Shown: positions 52,361 through 64,000, counted from the stretch's first letter. The stretch is 64,000 nucleotides of DNA from Areca catechu (GCA_021397845.1 CM038047.1:123238112-123302111), one strand, 5' to 3'. Translations and numbers: made by a program. Notes: generated from the sequence alone by a model not told the origin.

Positions 52361-54780
52361 TGTTGGGATTCTGATGCACCGCAGCAGAAGTGTAATTTCA
52401 AAATGATGAAATTTGCACCATAATCCCTTAGCCAAGATCTCCTTATTCAGGATTAAAACATATATTAAACATATAAACATACATTGTTAGAATTAGAGTA
52501 CCAACCTATAATCGCTAATTCCAACAAAGTTGATGTTGAAGGGGCTGATTGAATTCACCAGGCATCCAAGTGTCCGCCCTCCGATGGTGATCCACACAGA
52601 GCAGTGATCAAGATAACTCTATCTTCTTTTCAATAGTTCCTTCTATTGAGTACTTCTTCCTAGAACTCAATTGCTTGGACTATGGCTTGAATTCCTCCAC
52701 ACAAAAGCTTGCCTCCCTTTCCTTGACCTCTTCTCCTCCTTCCACTAAGACCTTGGCCCTTTAGACACCCTTGTCTTGAAGAAAAGACCTTGTCCTAAGA
52801 GGACATAGGCTTGTCTTAAGTTGGAGGAGAAATTAAGACAATAATGTCTTAATGTAAGAAAGAAAGGAACAAATCAGAACTCCTTTCTTTCCTTTACCGT
52901 CGGAGACTTTTACATTTATTCTTGTTTAGTAGCAGAGTTTCGACAGAGGTTTACTCTATAAAGGAAACAATGCAAGAGCAAGAAAAAATAAAAGAGTCTT
53001 CAGGAGAGGAAGAAAGAAAAAAGATTAACCCTGTTCTATTTTTCCCGACCCTTTAAATAATTCTCAGATTGGCGCCTACACACCTCTCCGTAAACACTTT
53101 CTCATGCCCTTCTCAATTTCTCATGCCCCATCCTCCCATCTCACGGCCTTCCAGATTAAATCCCATGGCTTTTCTTAAAGGAAAAACTGTGGTGTCTAAA
53201 AAAGAAAGGGGTCGCGACTTTTCATCTCCGAAGAGATGTTATTTCGCGCGCCCAGGAGGAAACAGCGACTTTTGTCTTTCTTAAAATACTTCCAGCCGTT
53301 GGATTCCCATCCAAAGGGAGGTATATGAGGCGCTAATGACTAAGAAAGGAGGCCGCCCCAAATAAAATCATCGGAGATTTAAGCGGGGTGCGCCAAGAGT
53401 CCATGCGCCATGGACTCTTCCAAATGGCGCGCCAAGAGTCCATATGCGCATGGACTCTTGGCATTTGGCATGAAATAGCAAGGGAGGCAGGTGGGGAGGC
53501 TAGCCAAGTTACATGGCTAGCCAATAGGGTTAGCCATAATCCTATTTTCACAATTAAGGTCTAATTAGGTCCAATTAGAATCCAATTTGAACCAATCCAG
53601 AACCTTAATTCGAATCCGATTCGAATAGATGCTAGGATTTGCAACACCTGCTAGAGTGTTATCCTGCAAAGATGATTTAATCCCAAATTAAACTCTTGAT
53701 CAATCCTCTTAAGTGTGTGACACATTGGGTTCCACATCTAGCCAGCAGTGGGTTCGAATACAAGTTGACCTAATTTGATTAGAACTCTTTCTAATCGATT
53801 TAGGTCAAACCGGGCTTACCCGATTCGATCAATTAGGACTCTTCCTAATAAGTGATCTTCGAACTTGATCAACCCACAAGACAAGATTGACGTCTAGCAA
53901 CGTGTCATGTCTATCCGGAAGATATGGAAATTCTGATGAAATACGAAAATTACCCTTCAGTAAAGAGTTACCATACAATTAAATCTTTCGATCAGCTTGC
54001 ACCCAAAATATAACTATGGATATGGATATATGTCAAATCCAATATTATATTTATTTCTAGCTCAATCTTATATTGATGATTCAATTATCTTGATATTAGA
54101 AACCATCTCTAATATCTTTACTTTGATCAAAGATTTCCTGAATCATCATCCGATTGTTAACTAGCTGGATGCAATCTCCTCTTACTAAGAGTGATCGATT
54201 TCTTGTTGACCTACTCATTACCTTCATATTCAATTCACCATTCCCAGTATCAATCCTGTGCATGACATAGTGTCATGATTAGGATTGAACCAAAGAATGG
54301 GTTCATGTACATAAGGTACTTATGGCAGTCTTAGGTCAAAAGATTATTTGTACCACTCCCACTATGAGAACCTTCTATTGACATGTAGCTAAGACTCCAT
54401 TAGATGTTTTCAAGTTGGATCATATCAGTGAACTCATTCTCCAATGAGCACCCACATCCCAGTATTAGTGTCATACACAAGTGACTGTGAGAGCAGTCAC
54501 CCTTTCCAGTATAAATGGGATGTGCTAGTCTTACCGGAAAACCTTGATCCCCTACTCAGGGTTCCTTTGACTAGGAATACTTTAGATTAAGGTTTTAAGA
54601 TTTTAGGTCTCACTGGTATGATCTCATCATAACTCTAAAATCATAGCCCTAATCTATGGGGTTCATCATATAGTAAAGCACAACGTATGATGAAAAAATA
54701 ATGTCTTTATTTAGAAAATTGTCAATTACAATGGTTTGGGAGATATAACATAGATTGGCTTGTAGGGCATATCCCTTTCA
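52361..54780 (-). repeat. 5' LTR of Copia-D
   Basis: TGTTGGGATT at the left and CCCTTTCA at the right. Direct repeat of 44847-47265 with scattered substitutions and the same hairpin array. Confidence 0.95.
53395..53462 (-). repeat. Tandem pair of hairpins in Copia-D 5' LTR
   Basis: AAGAGTCCAT/ATGGACTCTT (53395-53404, 53410-53419) and GCCAAGAGTCCAT/ATGGACTCTTGGC (53431-53443, 53450-53462), so ATGGACTCTT and its complement alternate. In the other LTR the first hairpin is decayed. Confidence 0.88.
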
Positions 54781-54785
54781 AATTT

Positions 54786-54818
54786 GAGTATTTTTTTTTA
54801 CTTCCATGCCTAATTCAT
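54786..54818 (+). repeat. LTR X, right part
   Basis: Continues 44846 after removing Copia-D and one AATTT. AT-rich, 33 bp, ended by the Copia-C LTR. Confidence 0.6.
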
Positions 54819-56388
54819 TGTGTTGACTTTGTTATTGATTTTGATGATAAGCAAGATGCTTAAGTATAAGTTAAGTATTAATGATTTCTTTGAAGTATGT
54901 TTTTATAGAAAAATATGCTCATCAATTTGACGAATGTTGTTTGAATGAAGAAGTCCAAATTTAAATGAAAGATCTACTCAAAGAGGACTTTGACAATTGA
55001 TAATTGCTTGAATAGATACTTGAGTGCAATACAGACTTGAATCAGCACAAGTTCAGCTATTTATATGAAGATCTTAGTAAAGTGTCGACTCGAGATGTTA
55101 ACACATGACACCAAGTGTCGACACATGACAGTGAAGTATCGACTCAAGCCGGTATACAAAGAAAGTTTCAGATGGCATGGCTAAAGTATCAACACATGGT
55201 CTTGAAATGTTGACTCAAAGTGTCGACACATGGATCAGCTCATCGCCTAAGATTTTTTGAGTCACAGAACTTGCTGAAGATGAAAATCTGCTGAATTGTC
55301 GACACATGGATGCAAAGTATCTACTCATAGTGTCGACTCACCTAAAGAAGTGTTGACACATCTGAGATTTCTAGAAAGCTACATTGAAGATATTTGAACT
55401 AGGTGTCTACTCAAGAAGTTCAATTGTCGACCTGAAGTGTCGATTCACAGCCTGAAGTATCGACACATGGAGTTCTAGGAGCAGTAATGGCTAGTTTTTC
55501 AAATGCAGAACTCGTCCCTCTTAGCTCCCAATAGCAAGATTTTTGTCTAATGGCTAAAAATCAGTTTTGAGGCCTTGGAAAGGTATTTATATGATCCAAA
55601 TCAAATCATAATAGAAGATATGGAAAGAAAATAAAAAAGGAATAACTAAGAGAGAAAAAAAGAGAGCATTCACTCCTATTCATTGAGTTAAACAACTTTC
55701 AAGCAAGAAGAAGCCTTCAAGCATTGAAGAGCCTTCAAGAGCATTAAAGATCAATCATTCTTGAGCAATCAAAGAGGCTTCATCAAGTTGAAAGCATCAT
55801 AACAATCTTTAAAGAGATACCCGCTTTTTATTTCAAAGGTTTTATTGTTTCTCTACTTCAAAACTTTATTTGTTGTAAGGGTTCTTGGTTAGCCTATTTC
55901 AAAACAAAGGGAGGTTATTAGTGAGCCTTTGAAAATCAATTAGGTTCTTGGTTAGCCTGCAAAATCAAGGGAGGTTGGTGGTAAGCCTTAAAACCATTTA
56001 TATTTTTGGTTAGCCCGTAAAACCAAGTGAGGTTTTGACTTGTGAGCCATGTGAAAACAAGGTAGGTTTTGATTAGTGAGCCCGAAAAATTAATTGGCTA
56101 TAATCGGTTGAGATTATAGTGAATTCCCAAGGAGATCTTGGGGAGTGGATGTGGGTGCATTGGATAGCACTGAACAACTATACTTCCTTGTGTTTGTGAT
56201 TGCTTGTCTCTTCAATTTGATCTTATTTTTATTGCTTTATATTTCTGCTACACATTTACTTAAGAGCACTTCATTTGCATTCTTTGTACTTAGTTCAGTT
56301 ATTCGATTGGATCACACATTCTTGCATTACATCAAATAATTTTTAGAGACCTAATTCCCCCCCCTCTTGGGTTGCTTACTGGGCAACA
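54819..56388 (+). repeat. 5' LTR of Copia-C
   Basis: About 1570 bp, TGTGTTGACTTTG to GGGCAACA (start may be 54821). It has a GTCGAC motif array (55083-55470), a TATTTATAT box (55584-55592) and GGTTAGCC...AAAACCAA tandem units (55884-56085). Confidence 0.82.
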
Positions 56389-56390
56389 AG

Positions 56391-56402
56391 TGGTATTAGA
56401 GC
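56391..56402 (+). other. Primer binding site of Copia-C
   Basis: TGGTATTAGAGC, the same one-base variant of the tRNA-iMet complement as Copia-B. Confidence 0.85.
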
Positions 56403-56445
56403 CCTGTTCTGAATATATAGGTCTAACCTTCTTGAGTTAAGATCT

Positions 56446-58045
56446 ATGGCAGCCCTTATTGGTACTAGTGTAGTTGAGGGACAAGCCTCAAATAGACCAT
56501 CATTTTTCAATGGATCAAATTATACTTATTGGAAAACTAGAATGAGAATATACATGCATTCTTTTGATTATAACTTATGGAAGGTAGTTGATAAAGGTCT
56601 ACATATTCCTTCGATTGTGGTTAATGGCTTCCATCCCAAAGCTTGAAGAGGATTGGGATGAAAATGATATTAAACAATCCGAGATCAATGCGAAAGCAAT
56701 GAATCTTTTTTATTGTGCATTAGATCCTAGTGAATTCAATAGGATATCTACTTACACATCCACCAAGAAAATATGGGACACACTTGAAGTTACCCGTGAG
56801 GGTACCGATCTAGTAAAGAATACTAAGGTGAACATGTTAGTGCACTCTTATAAAATGTTTCGAATGGAACCTAATGAGTCTATCACTAAGATGTACACTA
56901 GATTTACAAATATAGTAAATGGAATGAGAAGTTTAGAAAAATTAATGTCTAATACTGATCTTGTCAACAAAATCCTCAGGTCACTTCCAACATCATGTGA
57001 TTCGAAGGTGACCACCATCCAAGAAGCTAAAGATGTTGACAAGCAACCATTGGAGCAGTTGGTAGGATGGCTCATAACTTATGAGCTGAATTTGAAGTAA
57101 AAGTCTATGGATATGGATAAGAAGAAAAAAGGGATTGCATTCAAATCTACTATACAAGAAGAATCCTTAATTGATGAATCTGAAGAAGAAGAAGAAGATG
57201 AAAGTGAAGAAGCACTTCTTGCAAGAAAATTTAGAAGGTTCATAAAGAGAAGAAACTTCCCTTACAAGAAGAAGTTTGATTAACTGAAAAGAAAGAAGAA
57301 GAAAAGGAAAAGGAGAAGGAGATACCTACATGCTTCGAGTGTAAGAAGCCAGGACACTACAAATTTGACTGCCCTCTCCTAAAGAAGTTAAGAAAGAAGC
57401 TATGGAAGAAGGCAATGATGGCCACCTGGAGTGATAGTGAGGACTCCATTTCAGAACAAGAACAAGCTAAAATTGCAAATCTCTATCTTATGGCACATTA
57501 AGAGCAAGAAGAGTTAACATCTGATATAGAAATATATTATACTTTTGATGAATTGAAGAATGCTTTTGATGAATTAGTTCATGATTATAAACTAATTTTA
57601 TCTGAAAATAGAAAATTGAAAAAGCATGCAAATAGTTTTTCTCATGAAAATAATTCTTTATTAAATGAAGTTAGTGATTTGAAAACTAAACTAGATATTT
57701 TAGAAATGAAAAATAATGCTTTAACAATGAAAATGATGTTTTAAAAAGATCGAAAACTATCATTTTGAATGGTGATCTTTTAAAGAAAAATAATTGGAAA
57801 ATGAAAAGTACAAAAATGAGCTTGATAAAATGAAACCTTTTGTTGAAAAATTTATCTACATTTAAAAAAAACTAAACATACTTTTAAATAGCCAAAGAGC
57901 AGTTTTTAATAAAGCAAGATTAGGTTATAGACCCCAAAGACAACAAAAATATTTTAAAAACTTTTTTGTACCTGCATCATCTAGCATAACATGTTTTTCA
58001 TGCAAAAATCGAGGTCATAAATCTTTTCAATGTAATATGAGAAAA
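56446..58045 (+). pseudogene. gag: Copia-C gag, degenerate, two zinc knuckles
   Basis: Begins at ATG 56446 (MAALIGTSVVEGQASNRPSFF). A frameshift near 56625 moves the reading to the frame of 56588-57100 (KLEEDWDENDIKQ). It continues through an acidic linker, a second frameshift near 57280, an intact first knuckle CFECKKPGHYKFDCP near 57335, and a Lys/Asn/Leu-rich coiled-coil region (57553-57850). The second knuckle CFSCKNRGHKSFQC (about 57990-58030) is intact. Coiled coil plus second knuckle is the Sirevirus pattern. Confidence 0.85.
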
Positions 58046-58139
58046 ATTAATTTTTTTGGAAAAGTTTGGGTTCCAAAAGGAACCATTTTTAGTACTAACC
58101 TTAAAGGACCCAAGTTGGCTTGGGTACCCAAAAACAAAG

Positions 58140-61056
58140 CTTAATTTGTATTTCAAGTATGTCTTGCAACCCAGGAGAACAAAAGACTATGGTATCTTGA
58201 TAGTGGTTGCTCAAGGCACATGACAGGAGATGTTAAGCAATTCACCTCTCTTAGTGCAATGAATGGAGGGAGTGTGACCTTCGAGGATAATGATAAAGGA
58301 GAAATTATTGGTACTAGTAAGATTCACATTACTCCTTCTACTTATGTTAGCAATGTACTTTTAGTTGAAGGCTTAAAGAATAATCTTTTAAGTATTAGTC
58401 AATTTTGTGATAAAGGTTTTCAAGTTATTTTTAAATCATCTTATTGCATGATTGCTAGTCTGGATAAAAATGGAGTATAATTAATATAAAAAAAGTATGG
58501 TAATATTTATTTGGTAGATTTAGATGATCTATCTTTGCCTAATGGAGAATGCCTTGTTGCAATGAATTCTACTAAAGATGAGAATAGTTGGCTTTGGCAT
58601 AGAAGACTAGGTCATGCTAGCATGTATTTACTTTAAAAACTTTGCGAAAAGAATTTAGTTAAATATTTGCCGGAACTTTGTTTTGAAAAAGATAGAGTTT
58701 GCCAAGCATGTCAATTTGGAAAACAAGTTAAAACTTCTTTCAAGCCTAAAGGTTTTGTTACTACAAGTAGACCATTAGAACTACTTCATATGGATCTCAT
58801 TGGACCAACTAGAACATCCAGTCTTAGAGGTAAGAGATATGGATTGGTTATAGTCGACGATTTCTTAAGATTTACTTGGGTTTTCTTTTTTGCACATAAA
58901 AATGAATCATTTTCTGCATTTATAAAGTTTTACTGAAGAGTTTCAAATGAAAAAGGTGTTTCAATTATTTTCATATGTAATGATCATGGTTCTGAGTTTG
59001 AAAATTAGGATTTCAAAAGCTTTTATATTGAAAAAGGTATTGAACACAATTTTTCGGTACCTAGGATATCTCAGCAGAATGGGATAGTAGAAAGGAAAAA
59101 TTGTACTTTAAAAGAAATGGCATACATTATGCTTTGTGAAAATAATTTACTAAGATATTTTTAGGCTGAAGCTATTAATACTGCATGTTATATTTTGAAT
59201 CGAGTTTTAATATGCCCTATTTTGAAGAAAACTCCTTATGAACTTTAGAATCAAAGAAAATCAACTTTAAAATATTTTTGAGGTTTTGGTTGTCCATGTT
59301 TTATCTTAAATAATGGAAAAGATAATCTTGAAAAATTTGATGCCAAATATGATGAAGGTATCTTTTTAGGATACTCTACATCAAGCAGGGCATATAGAGT
59401 CTTTAACTAAAGAACCTTAGTTATAGAGGAGTCTGAACATGTTGTTTTCGAAGAATCTGCTAACAAATTCTCCAGAAAAGAGGATACTTCTGATGCATAT
59501 GTAGGTGCTAATGAACTTCAAAGTTGACATTGAATGATCAACCATCTCAACCAAGTGAAGAAAATCATGATAAAGATGAAAAAGGTGAAGACGCTCCAAA
59601 ACACCAAGATCTACCTAAGGAGTGGAGGTATGCTCTTGGACAACCTAAGAAATTAATCCTAGGTGATCCATTTAAAGGGGTAAGAACTCGAGCCTCAATT
59701 AGAAATGAATGTTAATATATAGCGTTTGTTTCTCAAGTAGAGCCTAAATGTTTTGAAGATGCTGAAAAAGACCCTAACTGGATAAATAATATGCAAGATG
59801 AATTAATTCAGTTTGATAGAAAAAATGTTTGGACTTTAATAGAAAGACCATCTAATATTTTAATTATTGGTACTAAATAGGTGTTTAGGAATAAGTTAGA
59901 TGAAAATAGAATTGTTATTAGAAATAAAGCTAGGCTAGTTTCCAAAAGATATAATCCGAGAAAAGAATTGATTTTGATTAAAGTTCTGCTCCTGTTGCTA
60001 GACTTGAGGAAATTAGGCTACTATTAGCATTTGTTTGTTTTATGAATTTCAAACTCTTTCAAATGGATGTTAAAAGTGCTTTTCTGAATGGTTTTATAAC
60101 AGAAAAAGTTTTTGTTGAACAACCACCAGGATTTGAAAATTATGCACATCCTGATTATATTTTTAAATTGCATAAGGCACTTTATGGTTTAAAGTAAGTA
60201 CCCCGAGCATGATATGAAAGACTCAACAAATTTTTTATTGAAAATATTTTTTCTAGAGGCCATGTTGATAAAACTTTGTTTCTAAAAAGAAAAAATAATG
60301 ATTTATTAGTAGTGCAAATCTATATTGATGATATCATTTTCTGTGCTACTAATAAAATTCTTTGTCAAGAGTTTGCTAAGCTAATGTAGGGTGAGTTCGA
60401 GATGAGCATGATGCAGAATTCAATTTCTTTTTCAGACTCCAAATCAAACAATCTAAAGATGGAATCTTCATCAACCAAGCTAAGTATACAAGAAAAATTC
60501 TAAAGAAGTTTGGGATGGAGACTACTAAATCAATAAGTACACCTATGAGCCATCTTGTAAACTTGATAAAGATGAGCATGGTAAATCTATAGATCAAAAA
60601 TTATATAGAGGTATGATTGGCTCTTTATTGTACTTAACTGCTAGTAGATCAAATATAATATTCAGTGTATGCATGTGCACTAGATATCAGTCTGAACCTA
60701 TGAAATCATATCTGTTGGCTGTTAAGCGCATTATTAGATTTCTATATAGTATAATTGATATTAATTTATGGTATTCTAGAGATTCATCTGTTGAATTAAT
60801 TGGATATTCTGATGCTGATTTTGTTGGTTGTAATTTAGATAGAAAAAGTACTAGTGGAACTTGCCAATTTTTTGGAGTTAACTTAATCTCTGGTTTAGTA
60901 AGAAATAAACTTCAGTTGCATTATCCACAGCTGAAGCTGAGTATATTGCAGTAGGAAGTTGTTGTGCTTAAATCTTGTGGATTAAGAAACAACTTGAAGA
61001 TTTTGGAATTAAGTTAACTAGTACACCTATAAAATGTGATAATATAAGTACTATTT
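58140..61056 (+). pseudogene. pol: Copia-C pol: protease, integrase, RT, RNase H first part
   Basis: Protease WYLDSGCSRHMTGD with DSG at 58199-58207; GAG-pre-integrase WLWHRRLGHAS; CQACQFGKQ; integrase HMDLIGP and NDHGSEF, then QQNGIVERKN; RT with IGTK then a stop where Trp is expected; active site YIDD intact (Asp codons 60327-60332); RNase H GYSDADFVGCNLDRKSTSG. Stops include TGA 58934-58936, TAG 59006-59008, TAG near 59163, TAG near 59249 and TAG near 59877, plus frameshifts near 59950 and 60410. A solo LTR then interrupts RNase H. Confidence 0.9.
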
Positions 61057-61229
61057 TGATGGGGATCCAGTGCAGGTCCAGGTTCTTTTTTCTATTTTTT
61101 CTTATTTTCTCATATTTTTTTTATTTTTTATATTCCCGTTATTCCACCTATTCCTGCTATTCCACCTTTATCCCAATTTTATTCCTGATTTATTCATACA
61201 CTATTCCATCTTCTCCAGTGATTTTTTTT

Positions 61230-61770
61230 AAATGCCCAAACCCAAGCCTCCGCCCCCTCCGACCCCAAATCCGGGCCGGCCCCACCGGACCACCGCCGAT
61301 GCTCGACAATCCCAACCCTCGCTGGAGAAGTCGTCACCGTCGCCCAACATCGTGGGAAGATGAACGGATGCGAAGGCATCCGCCGGCCATGGCCCACGGC
61401 CGCCGTCACCACCTGCCGCCGGCCGCGCGATCGCCGCCAGCCAGCCCTCGCCTGGCCGCCAGAGATCCCCCGCCAGCGCCTTAGGCCCCACGCCCGTGGG
61501 AAGCCCAAGTGGCATGGCCGTGCATGCCATGCTGCCACTGCGCCGGCGCTCGCCGCCGGTCCACCACCCACCTGCGCCGCCGCCCGCCGCCGGTCCGTCG
61601 CCCGCATGGCCGTCGTAGGCCACGCTGGTGCCTAGGAGGTCTCCCATGGCCGTGGGAGACCAAATGGCATGCTGGGCATGCCATGCCGATCTCGTGCCAC
61701 CTCCTCGCCTGCAGCCTGCCACCAGCCGTTCGCCGGGCCCTTCCGCTACCCACTTCCCGGCCGTCTGCTG
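61230..61770 (+). other. GC-rich block in the U3 of the solo LTR
   Basis: A sharp rise to roughly 70 percent G+C by eye, against AT-rich flanks. Runs of CCGCC and CGCCGCC and repeated CATGCCATG. Frames of 90-169 codons open on both strands because stop codons are rare in such sequence. No domain recognised. It could be captured host DNA or LTR-specific sequence. Confidence 0.7.
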
Positions 61771-61998
61771 GTGCCCAGCCAGAGTTGGTTCCCTCCCTTC
61801 TACAGCCGTGAGATTTGTTTGTCTGGATTTTAGAGCAGTTCCATTTTTAGAGCAGCATGCTTTCTGGAACAGATCATCAAGCCGACATGCTTCTCAAAGT
61901 AGATCAGCACCACTTTTGATGCAACATGAATTTTGATGTAATTTATTTTCCTTTTTTAGTTTTCTTAGAGGATAAAAAACTGAGGGTTTTGGTTTTTC

Positions 61999-62006
61999 TA
62001 TATAAA
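61999..62006 (+). promoter_or_regulatory. TATA box of the solo LTR
   Basis: TATATAAA followed by GGCCCCCTCTCCCCC. Confidence 0.65.
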
Positions 62007-62302
62007 GGCCCCCTCTCCCCCTGTAATAATCAGAGAGAGATTTGATATAGTTTTTTGGGTTTTCCATTATTTCCGGTTCTGGTTCTGGGCTGAGGCCCGT
62101 TTGCCTTCGTTCCCTACTGTGTGGATAATGGGTTCATTGGGGGGTGTTAGAGTCCTACTTTGTGGTTGATGGATTCTAGCACCCTAGTTATCCCCTATCT
62201 CGTCTTCTTTATCCCCTCGTGTCCTTTGAGAGTCATTCTAGCAGCCTCTACGAGAGCCCTACTTTGTGGATGATTGGTTTGATGAGAGCTCAGTGTAGCT
62301 AG

Positions 62303-62372
62303 TGCTTTGATCCCTCGGGAGGGTAGCTATGTGCTTTGACCCCTCGGGAGGGTAGCTTTATACTTTGACCCC
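62303..62372 (+). repeat. 29-bp tandem repeat, 2.4 units, in R-U5
   Basis: Units at 62303-62331 and 62332-62360 share TGCTTTGA(T/C)CCCTCGGGAG and GGTAGCT; the third is partial. CCCTCGGGAGGG in each unit can fold back on itself. Confidence 0.8.
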
Positions 62373-62630
62373 AGACTTTCTGTGTGTGTCTCCCCGTTAG
62401 AGTGAGTCCCAGGGCCATGAGTACCAGTTCCCAGTCCCCCATATCCATCCTTCCTTCGCCACCTCCACCAAGAAAATTGAAAACAAAAGATATCAGCTAT
62501 TTTAGGGTTTTAGTTTCAATGTCACCCTAGTCCCGGGAGGCTTCCTAGCCCTCCCACGGTCCTAGTTTGTTTATTTATTTCCTTACCCAAATAATCCAGG
62601 TTTCATCAATTTTCGTCCCGCATCATATTT

Positions 62631-62840
62631 GCTTGACTAAAAATCCTGTTCAATATTTAGAAGTAAACACATTGAAATTAGGCATCATTTTATTAGAGAT
62701 CATGTTAAAAATAATGATGTTGTGCTTGAATTTATTTGTATAGAATTACAATTAGCTAATATTTTAACTATGCCACTGCAAGAAGATCGGTTCAGTATGA
62801 TTAGAGGAGAACTCGGGGTCATTAATTCTTTTGATTAGAA
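62631..62840 (+). pseudogene. pol: Copia-C RNase H, last part
   Basis: After the solo LTR the frame resumes CLTKNPVQYLRSKHIEIRHHFIRDHV and ends with PLQEDRFSMIRGELGV, the copia Pol C terminus. This confirms that the insertion was clean. Confidence 0.88.
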
Positions 62841-62971
62841 ATTTTCCTCTCTTTGACCCATAAAAGATCAAATTTTGACATCATCAATCATATTCAATTA
62901 TCCTTAATTTCATTGAATTTCTAGTGATTTTAATCTGACCAACATTTTCTTTTTTTTCGGTTTTGTGTCAT

Positions 62972-63025
62972 TGTGTCGACACCTTCAAGTGTCGACACAT
63001 GGACCCGTGTCGTGAGTCGACACAT
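62972..63025 (+). repeat. GTCGAC palindrome array before ORF3 (Copia-C)
   Basis: GTGTCGACAC (62973-62982), then AAGTGTCGACACATG and GAGTCGACACATG. Same position relative to pol and ORF3 as in Copia-B. Confidence 0.75.
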
Positions 63026-63277
63026 GAATGGCAGAAGACCAAGAATAAAAATGGATTTGATCATTTTCTATAGCACATTCCTCTCTAATTTGGGCGGATG
63101 CTTGCCCTAGAATAGTCCCAACCATCATTTCCCTCCAAATCTCACCAAAAGCCCTCTCAAACTCCCGTTCTAAGCATTTCTTGGCTCGGTTTAGCTACTT
63201 TTCCTCCTTGGATTTTCCGTTTTGGCCATTGAAACCCTAGTTCCCTCCTTTTAGTGTTCAATCCATGATTTAGAAAA

Positions 63278-63919
63278 ATGGGAGCCTGAAAGTAGGTTGT
63301 TCGTCACCCTCGGACATCTACCCAAGAAGTAGAGAGAAGGACGAAAGCCAAACATGAAGCTAGAGCTCCAGATCCACCTGTTCAGCCACTTTTTCTAGCT
63401 TCTAGTCGGATGAGCTTGAAAATGGTTGTCCGAGGATGCCATCTGGATTTTAGTTTTGTTGACCAACAGCACTTTAGGATTGGATAGTGGATCAGAGATG
63501 CTAGCCTAGTTTCATTCTATTCATTATCTGAGAGATTCTACCCATGGCTCATACAAGAGTTCTACGGATCATTAGCCCATGGGTGTGATGGCTAGATAGC
63601 TCAGGTCAGAGGTAGCGATATCCCCGTGACTTCAGAGATATTGAGCAGGGTATGGGATATTCCTATGACTAGTTCAGTAGTTGATAGTCTGATTGACAGA
63701 GTGAGTGTACTTCAGTGCATATTTGAGTCAGATATTTTGCCTGAGGGAGCCGCTGTGCCTGCATCCCGTTTGTCTGCTGAGATGAGACTTCTGCATCATA
63801 TTGTCACCAAGATTCTTCTAACGAAGACCGGACATTTTGATTACATCACTGAGAAAGAGTTGCTCATTGATGAGGAACATATAGGTGGAGGATCGTTGGC
63901 GAGCCTAGAAGTCACCTAA
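63278..63919 (+). pseudogene. Copia-C third reading frame after pol (Sirevirus ORF3)
   Basis: Starts near ATG 63278 (MGA, then a stop). Readable blocks are LDFSFVDQQHFRIG, FYPWLIQEFYGSL, VRGSDIPVTSEILSRVWDIP and LSAEMRLLHHI, homologous in order to the Copia-B frame at 36875-37345. It ends at 63919; the coiled-coil and Pro-rich parts seen in Copia-B would lie beyond or are lost. At least three in-frame stops. Function unknown. Confidence 0.75.
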
Positions 63920-64000
63920 ATTAGGGTACTATTTTTTTTTGGTATTTTTTTTCTCTAGGGATGGTGAAAGAATAGTGGGCATGTAGGATAGGGATCTAGA

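Larger units (their letters stand above)
44847..54780 (-). mobile_element. Copia-D: Ty1/copia element with 2.4-kb LTRs and TSD AATTT
   Basis: A 9934-bp minus-strand element flanked by AATTT at 44842-44846 and 54781-54785. The LTRs are 2419 bp (44847-47265) and 2420 bp (52361-54780), TGAAAGGGATATGCCC to AATCCCAACA in element sense, and differ by a few percent by eye. Order: LTR, primer site (52348-52359), structured leader, gag (50466-51191), pol (to 47280), polypurine tract, LTR. Lesions are few. The clade is not assigned; Pol resembles the TNT1-94 type. It has no post-pol frame, unlike the Sireviruses nearby. Confidence 0.95.
61057..62625 (+). mobile_element. Solo LTR with TSD TATTT inside Copia-C RNase H
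   Basis: 1569 bp, from TGATGGGGATCC to CCCGCATCA, flanked by TATTT at 61052-61056 and 62626-62630. Removing it and one repeat rejoins the RNase H frame. It holds a GC-rich block (61230-61770), a TATA box (61999-62006) and a short tandem repeat (62303-62372). The TGATGGGG start is shared with the minimal-element cluster LTRs. Confidence 0.92.
54819..64000 (+). mobile_element. Copia-C: degenerate Sirevirus, runs off the window
   Basis: Plus-strand element with 5' LTR (54819-56388), primer site, gag, pol, GTCGAC array and a third reading frame. RNase H is split by a solo LTR (61057-62625). The 3' LTR lies beyond the window. Same arrangement and clear sequence kinship with Copia-B, but a separate copy with different lesions. 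Confidence 0.88.

Noticed and set aside
61194..61811. Long frames of 90-169 codons on both strands as host genes
   Set aside because: They overlap on both strands in a GC-rich block where stop codons are rare, show low-complexity Pro/Ala/Arg/Gly composition and no domain.

Overview
This window is retrotransposon-dominated plant nuclear DNA. I found no host gene, RNA gene or CRISPR array in it. The evidence is a stack of LTR retrotransposons of plant type: chromodomain-bearing Ty3/gypsy elements, Sirevirus-type Ty1/copia elements, an Athila/Tat-type integrase relic, and primer binding sites matching the 3' end of plant initiator-Met tRNA. The DNA is AT-rich with many nested insertions, as in heterochromatin of a large angiosperm genome. 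I cannot name the species.

Layout. (1) 1-8717: a near-intact chromovirus on the minus strand (copy 1), with its outer LTR cut by the window start. (2) 8718-10122: the end of an unrelated plus-strand LTR. (3) 10123-15900: Copia-A, a decayed minus-strand Sirevirus missing its 3' end. (4) 15901-19800: an Athila/Tat-like relic holding a solo LTR (18339-19316, TSD CAAAC) with a 25-bp minisatellite. (5) 19801-20934: a minus-strand Sirevirus LTR relic. (6) 20935-44121: Copia-B, a plus-strand Sirevirus split by chromovirus copy 2 (24150-33063, TSD GAAAG) and, near its 3' end, by a cluster of minimal LTR-internal-LTR derivatives (about 38940-43290) that itself contains a solo LTR (41390-42736, TSD TTCTG). 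(7) 44122-44846 plus 54786-54818: another plus-strand LTR, split by Copia-D (44847-54780, minus strand, TSD AATTT). (8) 54819-64000: Copia-C, a third Sirevirus, interrupted in RNase H by a solo LTR (61057-62625, TSD TATTT) and running off the window.

How the parts relate. The two chromoviruses are the same family in opposite orientation. Each has one main coding lesion, a 1-bp insertion in copy 1 and a C-to-T nonsense in copy 2, and closely matching LTRs, so both are young. Copia-D is also fairly young. The Sireviruses and the Athila relic are old and carry many stops. Copia-B and Copia-C each carry a third open reading frame after pol, preceded by an array of GTCGAC palindromes that also fills their LTRs.

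Most unusual signal. The untranslated leader and LTRs of Copia-D are packed with short near-perfect hairpins. Four of them, spaced about 100 nt apart, share a nearly identical loop but have entirely different, self-complementary stems. No feature type used here explains this.
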